A stretch of DNA of 64,000 nucleotides from Thalassobacillus cyri (GCF_900107755.1 NZ_FNQR01000002.1:333141-397140), one strand, 5' to 3'. Shown: positions 18,180 through 27,715, counted from the first letter of the stretch. Made by a program: numbers and translations. Notes: generated by a model from the letters alone, not told the origin.

Positions 18180-19177
18180 TAAAGGTTTTAAAGCCAGGCC
18201 TTCTGACCAGTCTGCAGGACCTCGGCAGGACCGGTTTTCAAAAGCAAGGGGTCATTGCCAGCGGTGTTATGGATCCTGTAGCTCATCGGATTGCTAATTT
18301 GCTGGTAGGCAACCAGGAGGACGTGCCTACCATGGAAGTGACATTGGCAGGTCCCAGTTTAAGATTTGAAAATGATACGTTGGTCTCCCTTTGCGGAGGG
18401 GACCTTTCGGCATCGATTGATGATGATCCGGTCAAGCTGTGGCGCCCTGTTTTTGTGAAAAAAGGCAGTATACTCCGGTTTGGACAAGCCAAAGAGGGAT
18501 CTCGGGTTTACTTAGCTGTGGCAGGCGGCTTTGATGTTCCGGAAATCATGGGGAGCAAGTCGACATATCTCCGTGCCGGTCTCGGTGGATTTCATGGAAG
18601 AGCTGTGCAGGAGAATGATGAACTACCAGTGGAGGAAGCTTCCGGTGTGGCTAAGAAGATATTGGCTTCATTAAGAAAGGAATCCGAAGGTCGAAATTTT
18701 ATCAGTATGGATTGGTATGTAGCTTCTGAATTCATCCCGGCATTTCAGGAAGAGCAGTCGGTACGAGTCATGAAGGGGAGACAATACCATTTATTTAAAA
18801 GGGAAAGCAGGGAAGCCTTTTTTCATGAGGTGTTTAAAGTCGGCGGTAAGTCTGACCGTATGGGCTATCGCCTGGATGGCCCGGGATTATATTTAGAAAA
18901 AGAGGAGGATATGATTTCAGAAGCGGTAGCTTTAGGTACGGTTCAAGTACCGCCGAATGGACAACCAATCATCCTGCTTGCTGACAGGCAGACAACGGGT
19001 GGGTATCCGAAAATCGGACAAATTGCCTCGGTCGACATACCACTGATGGCGCAAATGAAACCTGGAGAGAAAGTCCGTTTTCAGGAAGTATCCCATGACG
19101 AAGCACAACAACTTTATTTAGAAAGAGAGCGTAGTATCCAGCAGCTGGCTCAAGGAATACGACTGAAATTCAATTAG
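18176..19177 (+). CDS. pxpC: 5-oxoprolinase subunit PxpC (KipA)
   Basis: The 333-residue partner of PxpB carries the biotin-dependent carboxylase-like AHS2 domain. [18 protein letters not shown] at the N-terminus, [17 protein letters not shown] and [13 protein letters not shown] are family signatures. With PxpA and PxpB it converts 5-oxoproline to glutamate in the cytoplasm. The ATG overlaps the pxpB stop and has AAGGAGG inside pxpB, so translation is coupled. In B. subtilis KipA antagonises KipI; whether that regulatory role exists here is not shown by sequence. Confidence 0.93.
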   Translation: MIKVLKPGLLTSLQDLGRTGFQKQGVIASGVMDPVAHRIANLLVGNQEDVPTMEVTLAGPSLRFENDTLVSLCGGDLSASIDDDPVKLWRPVFVKKGSILRFGQAKEGSRVYLAVAGGFDVPEIMGSKSTYLRAGLGGFHGRAVQENDELPVEEASGVAKKILASLRKESEGRNFISMDWYVASEFIPAFQEEQSVRVMKGRQYHLFKRESREAFFHEVFKVGGKSDRMGYRLDGPGLYLEKEEDMISEAVALGTVQVPPNGQPIILLADRQTTGGYPKIGQIASVDIPLMAQMKPGEKVRFQEVSHDEAQQLYLERERSIQQLAQGIRLKFN

Positions 19178-19188
19178 GAGGGTTTGAT

Positions 19189-19959
19189 ATGGCGGTTGTA
19201 GATTTAAATTGTGATATGGGAGAGAGCTTTGGAACCTATCAAAAAGGGCGTGATGAAGAGATTCTTGACTATATCACTTCAGCTAACGTGGCATGCGGGT
19301 TCCATGCGGGAGACTTCACAACAATGAGAAAGACGGTAGCGATGGCCGTGGAAAAAGGGGTAGGCATCGGGGCGCATCCCGGTTTACCTGACCTGATGGG
19401 ATTTGGCAGGCGGAACATCGACATCTCTCCAGAGGAAGCATATGAACTTGTCATCTATCAAATCGGAGCATTGAACGGATTTGTTCAATCCGAAGGTGGA
19501 AAGATGCAGCATGTCAAACCACATGGTGCATTATATAATATGGCAGCTAAGCGTCAGGACTTATCGGAAGCGATTGCCGAAGCCGTTTTTAAAGTAGACT
19601 CCGATCTCATCTTATTTGGATTGGCAGGCAGTGAATTGGTGAAGGCGGGTAAGAAAGCAGGTCTTCGTACAGCCAGTGAAGTCTTTTCCGACCGGACCTA
19701 TCAAGAAGATGGTTCCCTGACTTCGAGGAAAGAAATAAACGCCTTACTTACTGACTACGAGGAAGCGGTCTCCCAGGTGATTCGGATGGTAAAAGAAAAG
19801 AAGGTTCACACAGTACAAGGGAAAGATATCGATGTGCAGGCAGATACCATTTGCATCCACGGTGACGGAGCAAACGCTCTGGATTTTGCGAAATATATCA
19901 ATCAAGCATTGAAAGAATCCGGCATTGAAACGGCTAAAATCAAAGATCTACTGAAATAA
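19189..19959 (+). CDS. pxpA: 5-oxoprolinase subunit PxpA (LamB/YcsF family)
   Basis: A 256-residue LamB/YcsF protein, the third 5-oxoprolinase subunit. [12 protein letters not shown] at the N-terminus, [26 protein letters not shown] and VKPHGALYN are the invariant segments of the family, and CIHGD near the end completes the set. AGGAGG precedes the start 11 bases after pxpC. The order here is pxpB-pxpC-pxpA-ycsG-ycsI, a rearrangement of the B. subtilis ycsF-ycsG-ycsI-kipI-kipA cluster. Confidence 0.95.
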   Translation: MAVVDLNCDMGESFGTYQKGRDEEILDYITSANVACGFHAGDFTTMRKTVAMAVEKGVGIGAHPGLPDLMGFGRRNIDISPEEAYELVIYQIGALNGFVQSEGGKMQHVKPHGALYNMAAKRQDLSEAIAEAVFKVDSDLILFGLAGSELVKAGKKAGLRTASEVFSDRTYQEDGSLTSRKEINALLTDYEEAVSQVIRMVKEKKVHTVQGKDIDVQADTICIHGDGANALDFAKYINQALKESGIETAKIKDLLK

Positions 19960-19977
19960 CAGCAAGGAGTGGAACTT

Positions 19978-21168
19978 ATGGACAAAAAATCAAGAAGACG
20001 ACTGCTTTTGGGAGCAGCGTTTTTGATGGCGACTTCTGCCATTGGACCTGGATTTCTGACACAAACAACACATTTTACAGAGCAATTAGCAGCTAGCTTT
20101 GGCTTTGTTATCCTGGTCTCGATAATCATTGATATCGGAGCCCAGTTGAACATTTGGCGGATTATCGCTATCTCAGAAAAACCTGCCCAGGACATAGCGA
20201 ACAAGCTCCTCCCGGGACTTGGTTTTGCTTTGTCCGCCCTGATTGTGGCAGGCGGTCTCGCCTTTAATATTGGTAATATCGCCGGTGCAGGATTAGGTAC
20301 CAACGTCCTGTTCGGGATTTCACCAGAAATGGGGGCACTCTTCAGCGGCCTGGTTGCTATCGGGGTATTCCTCGTACGAGAAGCAGGTAAGGTGATGGAC
20401 CGCTTCGCACAGATGCTGGGTTTTCTTATGATCGGGTTGACGGTCTATGTCATGTTCACTGCAACTCCTCCGCTGGGAGAAGCGGTTGTAAAGACGATTG
20501 CCCCTGATACGATAGACTTTCTTGCAATTGTAACACTTGTCGGTGGGACTGTCGGTGGCTATATCACTTTTGCCGGTGGACACCGGCTGCTGGAAGCAGG
20601 AGTCAAGGGTAAGGAGTCGTTAGAATATGTCAATCGTAGTGCGGTCTCAGCGATCGGCTTCGCTTCTATCATGCGCGTCTTTTTGTTTTTGGCTGCGCTG
20701 GGAGTGGTCGCTCAAGGCATACAATTGGATCCAGGGAATCCAGCCGCCACTGTATTCCAGTCGGCAGCGGGTACCATAGGTTATAAAATATTTGGTGTGG
20801 TTATCTGGGCGGCAGCTGTTACTTCTGTTGTAGGAGCAGCTTATACGTCGGTGTCCTTCATCCGATCATTCAGTAAATCAATTGAGAAGCACCATAAATG
20901 GTATATTGTCGGATTCATAGCTATTTCTACCTTAGTATTTGTCTCTGTTGGGCGTCCGGTCAGCATCTTAATTTTAGTTGGTTCCCTGAATGGATTAATT
21001 TTGCCGCTTGCGTTGGGGGTCATGATTATAGCTGCCCATAAAAAGAGCATCGTCGGTGATTATAAGCACCCCGTTTGGATGACTATATTCGGAGCCTTGA
21101 TCGTCATTGTCATGACCTATATGGGCTTCATCACGCTAATTGAAGGTATTCCGCAATTATTTGAATAA
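19978..21168 (+). CDS. ycsG: NRAMP-family transporter YcsG
   Basis: This 396-residue membrane protein has about 11 helices and belongs to the NRAMP-related YcsG group, always found with 5-oxoprolinase genes in Bacillus. The first helix contains SAIGPGFLTQTTHFTEQ in place of the canonical NRAMP metal site DPGN, so transport of an organic acid or amino acid such as 5-oxoproline is more plausible than metal transport; this is inference. ATG 19978 is used because AAGGAG lies before it and overlaps a possible GTG at 19969. Confidence 0.85.
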   Translation: MDKKSRRRLLLGAAFLMATSAIGPGFLTQTTHFTEQLAASFGFVILVSIIIDIGAQLNIWRIIAISEKPAQDIANKLLPGLGFALSALIVAGGLAFNIGNIAGAGLGTNVLFGISPEMGALFSGLVAIGVFLVREAGKVMDRFAQMLGFLMIGLTVYVMFTATPPLGEAVVKTIAPDTIDFLAIVTLVGGTVGGYITFAGGHRLLEAGVKGKESLEYVNRSAVSAIGFASIMRVFLFLAALGVVAQGIQLDPGNPAATVFQSAAGTIGYKIFGVVIWAAAVTSVVGAAYTSVSFIRSFSKSIEKHHKWYIVGFIAISTLVFVSVGRPVSILILVGSLNGLILPLALGVMIIAAHKKSIVGDYKHPVWMTIFGALIVIVMTYMGFITLIEGIPQLFE

Positions 21169-21187
21169 CATATAGGGGGAGTCGCAA

Positions 21188-21977
21188 ATGGAAAGACCGG
21201 AAAAATGGAGTCCAAAGGAAGCACGGGAAAAAATTCGTACCCAATATTGGACAGGGTCGACTTCCGGTCTGGCTCCTGGGTATATTCAGGGGAACCTGGT
21301 TGTCCTGCCGGAAACAATGGCGTTTGAGTTTTTGTTGTTTTGTCAACGCAACCCGAAGCCCTGTCCCGTTTTTAGATGTGACAGAGCCTGGTTCTCCTGT
21401 GCCGCGTTTGGTTGCACCAGATTCAGATCTTCGGATCGATCTCCCTGGTTACCGGGTTTATCGTAATGGCCAGCTGACAGAGGAGCTGGATGATATAACA
21501 GAGCGATGGGATGAAAAAATGGTTGGATTTCTACTCGGGTGCAGCTTCACCTTTGAACAAGCATTGTTAGAGCATGGTATTCCGCTTCGACATATGGAAG
21601 AAAAAAAGAATGTTCCCATGTACAGGACCAATATCCAATGTGTGCCTGCAGGCCGGTTTTCAGGCCCTATGGTTGTAAGTATGCGTCCGGTGAAAGCAGC
21701 CGACATACCTAAAGCTGTCCAGGTCACGAGTCGTTTTCCTTCCGTACATGGAGCCCCAATCCATGTCGGGGACCCGGAAGCAATTGGGATTGCTGATCTA
21801 TCCCGTCCGGATTTTGGTGATCCTGTAACGATCGAAAACGGAGAAATTCCGGTTTTCTGGGCCTGTGGGGTTACCCCTCAGGCAGTCGCCATGCATATGA
21901 AGCCAGAATTGATGCTCACCCATGCTCCGGGGCATATGTTTATTACAGATAAGAAAAATGAAGATTATAGTATATGA
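21188..21977 (+). pseudogene. ycsI: ycsI (DUF1445 family), interrupted by a +1 frameshift
   Basis: The first part (from ATG 21188, with GGGGGA upstream) encodes an excellent YcsI N-terminus up to [11 protein letters not shown]. The rest, from LDVTEPG to the stop at 21977, is equally well conserved but lies in another frame. The switch falls in a run of five T at 21369-21373; removing one T restores CPVLDVTEPG, as expected for the family. The downstream part keeps RFPSVHGAPIH and FWACGVTPQAVA. YcsI proteins accompany PxpABC and may be hydratase- or lyase-like; function is unproven. Either a recent homopolymer mutation or a sequencing error. Confidence 0.88.
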
Positions 21978-21989
21978 TAAGTAAAATAG

Positions 21990-22038
21990 AAGCTGCTCTT
22001 GTTTGGTGGATACTTCACTTTTCAAGAGCAGCTTTTTG
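21990..22038 (+). terminator. Terminator of the pxp/ycsI operon
   Basis: A 12-bp perfect stem, AAGCTGCTCTTG (21990-22001) with CAAGAGCAGCTT (22023-22034), is followed by a T-run. Confidence 0.9.
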
Positions 22039-22058
22039 TTTGCTTTTTATTAACAAAA

Positions 22059-22517
22059 GACTCTGTAAAGCGTTAATGGCGATTTTTTTCTAACAGGCTT
22101 ATTCACCTATAGGACCGAAAAGTCGAAGACTTGTTTTCGAGATATTGGTCGGGAGAAAGGAGCCTAGGGGAACGAGTCGCATTCCACGTGTCCGCTGAGC
22201 CTCCTTGAGCTGACGCTCTGTGATGTCTCACCTGGAACTCTTTTTCCGTAGGACATTGAATATTCATCCTGACTTAACCCACGCACGAAGAAAATGTGGA
22301 TACATTTTCGAGGAGTCTCCCCGTCCCCCCCTCTCGCCCCTTGGCTATGGGAAATTCTCGAAATCATACTTGCGTAAACCGCCCTATTATAATTTTGCAA
22401 GAAGCCTTTGCCCCCAGACCATCCCATTCCTCACAGGCTCACGGACCCCACCATCGCGAAACGGAGTCTTCAGCAAACGGGAGCTTAACTGTAAAAACAC
22501 TACGATTTAAAAGAGTC
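22059..22517. repeat. MITE-like intergenic repeat, copy A (long variant)
   Basis: Starts with GACTCTGTAAA (22059-22069) and ends with its near inverted complement TTTAAAAGAGTC (about 22506-22517). Inside are the family landmarks TTTTCGAGATATTGG, a degenerate core palindrome (GCTGAGCCTCC with GATGTCTCA), a side hairpin ending CGAGGAGTCTCC, and CTCGAAATCATACTTG. The side segment with CGCACGAAGAAAATG is shared with copy B only. No coding potential is credible. Confidence 0.75.
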
Positions 22518-22530
22518 AATAAAAAATGAT

Positions 22531-22591
22531 TGTTAACGCTTGCAAAACATGTATATACAAATTATAATTGGTTCATAACTTGTATATACAT
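22531..22591 (+). promoter_or_regulatory. tre operon promoter with cre site and two TreR operators
   Basis: A sigma-A promoter is seen: -35 TTGCAA (22540-22545), 17 bp, -10 TATAAT (22563-22568). Two TreR-type sites, ATGTATATACAA (22549-22560) in the spacer and TTGTATATACAT (22580-22591) beyond the -10, are 31 bp apart centre to centre, about three helical turns. TGTTAACGCTTGCA (22531-22544) fits the cre consensus with one mismatch and touches the -35. This predicts trehalose induction and CcpA repression. Confidence 0.88.
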
Positions 22592-22633
22592 GTCATGACG
22601 ATTGGTAGAAACTGATTAGGAGGGAGACTTACT

Positions 22634-23128
22634 ATGTTTAAAAAACTTTTTGGCAAAGACAATAAAGAGACAATTCTGACAGCGCCTGTCACAGGAAAAG
22701 TAGTTGATCTGACTGAGGTGCCGGACCCGACCTTTTCACAAAAAATGATGGGTGAGGGTCTTGCTATCCAACCATCCGAAGGAAAAGCGGTAGCACCATT
22801 TGATGGAGAAATCGTCCAATTATTCCCGACGAAACATGCAATCGGGCTGAAGAACAAAGCCGGTGTCGAAGTATTGGTTCATATCGGCCTGGAAACAGTT
22901 GGCATGAACGGGGAAGGATTCGAAGCTTCTGTAAAGCAAGGGGATAAAGTGAAGACAGGACAGACTCTGGTGACTTTTGATCTTGCAAAGATAGAGGAAA
23001 AAGCATCAAGCACAGTTACCCCGGTGATTATCACAAACAGCGATGAATATTCCCTTGATTTCTATAATCAGGGTAATGTGGAAGCTGGTTCTACGGAAAT
23101 CATGCAGATCAAGCCAAAGGCCAACTAA
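22634..23128 (+). CDS. PTS glucose-type EIIA protein serving trehalose uptake
   Basis: A 164-residue single-domain EIIA of the glucose family. It takes phosphate from HPr and passes it to the EIIB domain of TreP. The phosphoacceptor is His83 in LVHIGLETV, with His68 in TKHAIGLKN completing the pair. ITNSDEYSLDF is the usual C-terminal segment. TreP lacks its own IIA domain, so this protein supplies it. B. subtilis borrows IIA from PtsG; here a dedicated gene leads the operon. AGGAGGGAG precedes the ATG. Confidence 0.9.
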   Translation: MFKKLFGKDNKETILTAPVTGKVVDLTEVPDPTFSQKMMGEGLAIQPSEGKAVAPFDGEIVQLFPTKHAIGLKNKAGVEVLVHIGLETVGMNGEGFEASVKQGDKVKTGQTLVTFDLAKIEEKASSTVTPVIITNSDEYSLDFYNQGNVEAGSTEIMQIKPKAN

Positions 23129-23149
23129 CCTATACGGGAGGAAACCATC

Positions 23150-24559
23150 ATGGATTTGAATAATCAGGCGAAACAGATTTTAGAAGCCATTGGCGGAGAA
23201 GAAAACATCAATGCCGCTACCCATTGTGTCACGCGCTTGCGTTTAGCCTTGAATGATGAAAGCAAAGTCGATCAAGAAAAACTGAACAACATCGAGTCAG
23301 TTAAAGGTTCTTTTTCAACAAACGGACAATTTCAAATTGTAATTGGACAGGGCACTGTCGATAAAGTTTATCAGGAATTGATTTCTATCACAGGTATCGG
23401 TGAACAGACGAAGGAAGATGTCAAGGCGGCATCTTCGGAAAAAATGAATCCGCTTCAAAAAGCCATTAAGGTACTTGCAGACATATTCATCCCGATCCTG
23501 CCAGCGATCGTTACAGCTGGTCTGTTGATGGGTCTGAACAATATTCTTGCCGGCCCGGATATTTTTTATAAAGGTAAATCATTAATCGATGTCTATCCTC
23601 AATGGTCCGGCATTGCTGAAATGATCAACCTGATTGCCAATACAGCTTTCGTATTCCTGCCAGGTCTGATCGGCTGGTCGGCAGTGAAAAAGTTTGGAGG
23701 CAGTCCATTATTTGGTATTGTCCTCGGTCTTATTTTAGTCCATCCTGACCTGATGAACGCTTGGGATTATGGTAATGCTTTAAAAGAAGGCAATATTCCG
23801 ACATGGAATTTATTCGGACTGGAGATTGAAAAAATAGGTTATCAAGGTCAAGTGCTGCCGGTCTTATTAGCTTCCTGGGTATTAGCCAAATCAGAAGTTT
23901 GGCTCCGTGAACGTGTACCGGATTCTTTACAATTGTTACTGGTAGCTCCTATAACGTTGTTGGTAACTGGTTTTTTGACTTTCCTATTCATAGGTCCTGC
24001 CATGTTCTTTGTCGGTAACCTGCTTACTGACGGATTAGTATCGATCTTCGATCAATTTGCTGCATTAGGCGGTTTGATTTACGGTGGTTTGTATGGTCTG
24101 TTAGTTGTAACAGGTATGCACCATACATTCCTGGCAGTAGATATCCAGCTTGTCGGAAGTACAGGGACAACTTTCTTGTGGCCGATGCTTGCCTTGTCGA
24201 ATATCGCTCAAGGTTCGGCGGCATTTGCGATGATGCTTGCAACAAAAGATGAAAAGCTGAAAGGTCTGGCTTCCACATCCGGTATTTCTGCCTATCTCGG
24301 CATCACCGAGCCGGCATTGTTCGGGGTCAACCTCCGTTTTAAATATCCGTTTGTCGCTGCCCTGATCTCTTCTGGTATCGCGGGTATGTATATTACAGTA
24401 GCCGGTGTAACAGCTACTTCCATTGGTGTCGGCGGGATCCCTGGCTTCTTGTCAATAAGTGCCGGAAAATGGCTTCCTTTCTTCATTGGAATGGCTATCG
24501 TTATCATCCTGCCTGCAGCGATCACTTACATTTGGGCGAAACGTAGAGGGGATTGTTAA
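23150..24559 (+). CDS. treP: PTS trehalose transporter subunit EIIBC
   Basis: The 469-residue permease phosphorylates trehalose during import to give trehalose 6-phosphate. The EIIB domain (1 to about 80) carries the phosphocysteine Cys26 in HCVTRLRLAL. The EIIC domain (about 105-460) has ten or so helices and the motifs GITEPALFGV and MHHTFLAVD typical of the glucose/sucrose superfamily, trehalose branch. Its neighbours EIIA, treA and treR make the substrate assignment strong. The start follows GGGAGG 22 bases after the IIA gene. Confidence 0.93.
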   Translation: MDLNNQAKQILEAIGGEENINAATHCVTRLRLALNDESKVDQEKLNNIESVKGSFSTNGQFQIVIGQGTVDKVYQELISITGIGEQTKEDVKAASSEKMNPLQKAIKVLADIFIPILPAIVTAGLLMGLNNILAGPDIFYKGKSLIDVYPQWSGIAEMINLIANTAFVFLPGLIGWSAVKKFGGSPLFGIVLGLILVHPDLMNAWDYGNALKEGNIPTWNLFGLEIEKIGYQGQVLPVLLASWVLAKSEVWLRERVPDSLQLLLVAPITLLVTGFLTFLFIGPAMFFVGNLLTDGLVSIFDQFAALGGLIYGGLYGLLVVTGMHHTFLAVDIQLVGSTGTTFLWPMLALSNIAQGSAAFAMMLATKDEKLKGLASTSGISAYLGITEPALFGVNLRFKYPFVAALISSGIAGMYITVAGVTATSIGVGGIPGFLSISAGKWLPFFIGMAIVIILPAAITYIWAKRRGDC

Positions 24560-24594
24560 TGGTTGAGTACAATATAGGTTGGTGGTGTTTTTAA

Positions 24595-26277
24595 ATGAAT
24601 CAAGCGTGGTGGAAAAAAGCAGTAGTTTACCAAATCTACCCGAAAAGCTTTAATGATACGACAGGCAATGGTGTAGGTGATTTGCAAGGCATCATTGAAA
24701 AATTGGATTACTTGAAAAACCTGGGGGTCGATGTCCTGTGGCTGACCCCTCCTTATAAATCTCCGCAGCGGGATAACGGCTATGATATCAGTGACTATTA
24801 CGATATTCATCCGGAATACGGTACGATGAAAGACTTCGACGAACTGATTGCCGGTGTTCATGAACGCGGAATGAAACTGATCATGGATATTGTCGTAAAC
24901 CATACGTCGACTGATCATGAATGGTTCCAGCAGGCGAAGCAATCGAAGGATAATCCTTATCGTGATTATTACATTTGGAAAGATGGCAAAGACGGCGGAC
25001 CCCCGAACAATTGGAAATCCAAATTCGGGGGGTCTGCCTGGCAGTATGACGACCAGACTGACCAATACTACCTGCATCTATTCGATGTCACCCAGGCCGA
25101 TTTGAACTGGGAAAATGAACAAGTTCGTAAGAATATCTACGAAATGATGAGTTTTTGGGCAGAGAAAGGCGTCGATGGCTTCCGTTTGGACGTTATTAAT
25201 CTTATCTCTAAAAATCAGGCTTTTCCGGATGATGATGGCAGTGTCGCTCCCGGGGATGGCCGTAAATATTATACCGATGGCCCGCGTGTTCATGAGTACA
25301 TGCAGGAGATGAATCGGGAAGTATTTGGCAAGTATGACCTGCTTACTGTCGGTGAAATGTCTTCTACAACCATCGACCATTGCATCCTTTATACACGTCC
25401 GGAGCGGAAAGAGCTTAGCATGACGTTCAATTTCCATCATTTAAAAGTGGATTACCCGAACGGTGAAAAGTGGACAGTGGCAGACTTCGACTTTTATGAA
25501 TTGAAAAAAATCCTTTCTACCTGGCAAAAAGAAATGAACGTCGGTAAAGGATGGAACGCTTTGTTCTGGTGCAACCATGACCAGCCTCGCGTACTTTCAC
25601 GGTTTGGCGATGATGTCAACTATCCAGTAAAATCGGGAAAAATGCTGGCAACGACGATTCACATGATGCAAGGGACGCCTTACGTCTATCAAGGGGAAGA
25701 GTTTGGAATGACCAACCCTTACTTCGAATCGATTGACCAGTATCGTGATGTTGAATCCCTTAATATATATGAAATTCTGAAAAAAGAAGGGGTGACAGAG
25801 GACGAAATCATCGAGATTTTGAAACAAAAGTCCCGTGATAACTCACGTACTCCTGTCCAATGGGACGCCAGTGAGAATGCCGGATTTTCTGATCAGTCGC
25901 CATGGATTGAAGTGGCGAACAACTATAAAACGGTCAATGCTGAAAAAGCGATGGAACAGAAAGACTCCTTGTTCTATCACTACCAACAATTGATTCAGCT
26001 TCGAAAAGATTTTGATATTATTACACATGGGGATTACGAATGGATTGTGCAGGACAATGAACAAATTTTTGCTTTCGTACGCAAATGGAAGGATGAAACC
26101 CTTCTTGTCGTCAATAATTTTTACGGATTGGCGACACGGTTTAAAATGCCGGAAAAGTTCGACCTCAAAGGGAAGCGAGTGGATATCCTGATCAGCAATT
26201 ATGACGATTCAGACAAGGATATCTACGATGGTTTAGGATTGCGTCCATATGAGTCCGTCGTTTATCACATCCACTAA
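24595..26277 (+). CDS. treA: trehalose-6-phosphate hydrolase (alpha,alpha-phosphotrehalase)
   Basis: A 560-residue GH13 enzyme that cleaves trehalose 6-phosphate to glucose and glucose 6-phosphate in the cytoplasm. The catalytic residues can be placed: nucleophile Asp199 in GFRLDVINL, acid/base Glu254 in TVGEM and Asp329 in NHDQPR. Its N-terminus WWKKAVVYQIYPKSF is that of the oligo-1,6-glucosidase/TreC group. The gene follows treP by 35 bases with a weak GGTGG ribosome binding site. Confidence 0.94.
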   Translation: MNQAWWKKAVVYQIYPKSFNDTTGNGVGDLQGIIEKLDYLKNLGVDVLWLTPPYKSPQRDNGYDISDYYDIHPEYGTMKDFDELIAGVHERGMKLIMDIVVNHTSTDHEWFQQAKQSKDNPYRDYYIWKDGKDGGPPNNWKSKFGGSAWQYDDQTDQYYLHLFDVTQADLNWENEQVRKNIYEMMSFWAEKGVDGFRLDVINLISKNQAFPDDDGSVAPGDGRKYYTDGPRVHEYMQEMNREVFGKYDLLTVGEMSSTTIDHCILYTRPERKELSMTFNFHHLKVDYPNGEKWTVADFDFYELKKILSTWQKEMNVGKGWNALFWCNHDQPRVLSRFGDDVNYPVKSGKMLATTIHMMQGTPYVYQGEEFGMTNPYFESIDQYRDVESLNIYEILKKEGVTEDEIIEILKQKSRDNSRTPVQWDASENAGFSDQSPWIEVANNYKTVNAEKAMEQKDSLFYHYQQLIQLRKDFDIITHGDYEWIVQDNEQIFAFVRKWKDETLLVVNNFYGLATRFKMPEKFDLKGKRVDILISNYDDSDKDIYDGLGLRPYESVVYHIH

Positions 26278-26301
26278 TGTTAAAATGGTAATGGTGATTC
26301 T

Positions 26302-27015
26302 ATGAAAAAGAAATATTTAGATATCTATAATGAGCTCGTAATGTCCATCCGGGACCGCAGCTTCCGGGCTGGAGAACGGCTGCCGTCCGAGCATGAGCTT
26401 TGCGAGCGTTATGACACCTCCAGAGAAACGATCCGTAAAGCCCTTCATCTGTTAGCGCAAAACGGATATATCCAAAAGGTGAGAGGGAAAGGTTCGATAG
26501 TTTTGGACAGTGATAAATATGAGTTTCCTGTTTCTGGGCTGACAAGCTTTAAGGAATTGACGCATCAATCCGGCCAGCAAATCCGGACAAAGGTGCATGA
26601 GCTGTATTTGTTGGAACCTGACACGAAGTTAGACGAGCTTCTGGATAATCCTGGAAAAGTTCCTATCTGGCGAGTCGTACGATCAAGAGAAATTGATGGA
26701 GAAAAGGTCATCCTGGATAAGGACTACATTCGACAAGATATTGTCCCAGGGTTGACCAAAACCATTTGTGAAGATTCGTTGTATGAATATATTGAAAATA
26801 AACTGGGACTGTCCATCAGCTATGCCAAAAAAGAAATCGTCGTCGAGCCGGTTTCAGAAGAAGATAAGGAATTGCTGGATGTAGAAAATCACGACCAAAT
26901 GGTCGTCATCCGCAGTTCAGTCTATTTGGAAGATACGACACTCTTTCAATTTACCGAATCCAGGCACCGTCCTGATAAATTCAGGTTTGTGGATTTTGCC
27001 CGGCGCAGTAAATAA
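26302..27015 (+). CDS. treR: GntR-family trehalose operon repressor
   Basis: The 237-residue regulator has an N-terminal winged helix (about 1-70; ERLPSEHELCERYDTSRETIRKAL) and a C-terminal UTRA effector domain. TreR of B. subtilis represses the tre operon and is relieved by trehalose 6-phosphate. Two TTGTATATACAA-like sites at the operon promoter match the known operator, which supports autoregulation of the whole operon. Its ribosome binding site is weak (AATGGTGATT). It is the last gene of the operon. Confidence 0.93.
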   Translation: MKKKYLDIYNELVMSIRDRSFRAGERLPSEHELCERYDTSRETIRKALHLLAQNGYIQKVRGKGSIVLDSDKYEFPVSGLTSFKELTHQSGQQIRTKVHELYLLEPDTKLDELLDNPGKVPIWRVVRSREIDGEKVILDKDYIRQDIVPGLTKTICEDSLYEYIENKLGLSISYAKKEIVVEPVSEEDKELLDVENHDQMVVIRSSVYLEDTTLFQFTESRHRPDKFRFVDFARRSK

Positions 27016-27051
27016 CCCTAAATTTTTTCTTTAAGAGAAAACGCATGGAAG

Positions 27052-27106
27052 AACACTTCCATAAGGAGCGAATGAAGCAGCTTCTTTTGGAAGTGTTTAT
27101 TTTTTT
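27052..27106 (+). terminator. Terminator of the tre operon
   Basis: AACACTTCCA (27052-27061) pairs with TGGAAGTGTT (27088-27097) around a second small hairpin (GAAGCAGCTTC), followed by a T-run. Confidence 0.85.
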
Positions 27107-27400
27107 AAACTTTGTTAAATCTCCGTTTTGATTAAAGCTCCATTTTGTTGAAGACTCAGTTTCGAGAGAAACTGTTTCCGTTATGGTGGTGAGCGTTTGG
27201 AGGTCCGGGAAATCACTCGCTTTCCGTGGGTGTACGGTGAGCTTCCTCGGGCTAAAGCCCTGCGGGATCTCACCATGTACTCTACTCCCATAGGACTTTG
27301 AATAAGCTTCTTGAATAAACACCGCACGAAGAAAATGCGTAGCATTTCCGAGGAGTCTCACCGTTTTCCCAACCACCATACAAAGTTTAGTATCTCGAAA
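27107..27400. repeat. MITE-like intergenic repeat, copy B (long variant)
   Basis: Landmarks in order: TTTGTTAAATC near 27113, GAAGACTCAGTTTCGAGA (27149-27166), the core GGTGAGCTTCC / GGGCTAAAGCCC / GATCTCACC palindrome (27236-27274), and a side hairpin AAATGCGTAGCATTT before CGAGGAGTCTCACCG. The CGCACGAAGAAAATG side arm is shared with copy A and absent from the others. Sequence on both sides of the core pairs (GGTGGT with ACCACC). Confidence 0.75.
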
Positions 27401-27479
27401 CTGGCTGCCAAGAATGATATGCTTTTGAAGAAGAAAATACGATTAATCCCACATTATTACTGGATTTTTCTCAAAAAAA

Positions 27480-27715
27480 TAGGTTAGGACATTCAAGGGC
27501 GATTTCGATAACCTTATGCGGCAAGGGTCGTGGGGGAAGGGTAAGACTCCTGCGGGAAAGGATAGACTGGCAAGACCCCGCAGAGCTTTAGCTCGAGGAG
27601 GCTTGCGTCTTCCCCGCGGAAAGCGAATCCTTCCCCCAACGACCCTAATCTCCTCCAATATCTCGAAATCAAGTCTTCGACTTTACGGCCCTATAATTGA
27701 ATACGATTCATTAAT
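27480..27715. repeat. MITE-like intergenic repeat, copy C (inverted relative to copy B)
   Basis: In reverse orientation it carries the same core: GACTCCTGCGGG, GACCCCGCAGAGCTTTAGCTCGAGG and CCGCGGAAAGCGAATCC, flanked by GGGTCGTGGGGGAAGG and CCTTCCCCCAACGACCC, a nearly perfect outer inverted repeat, then ATATCTCGAAATCAAGTC and GACTTTACGGCCC. Copies B and C lie about 80 bp apart in opposite orientation. Two overlapping open frames here are palindrome by-products. Confidence 0.75.

Noticed and set aside
22220..22529. Plus-strand frames of 77-96 codons upstream of the tre operon.
   Set aside because: They lie wholly in repeat copy A, are proline/arginine-rich palindrome by-products and have no ribosome binding site.
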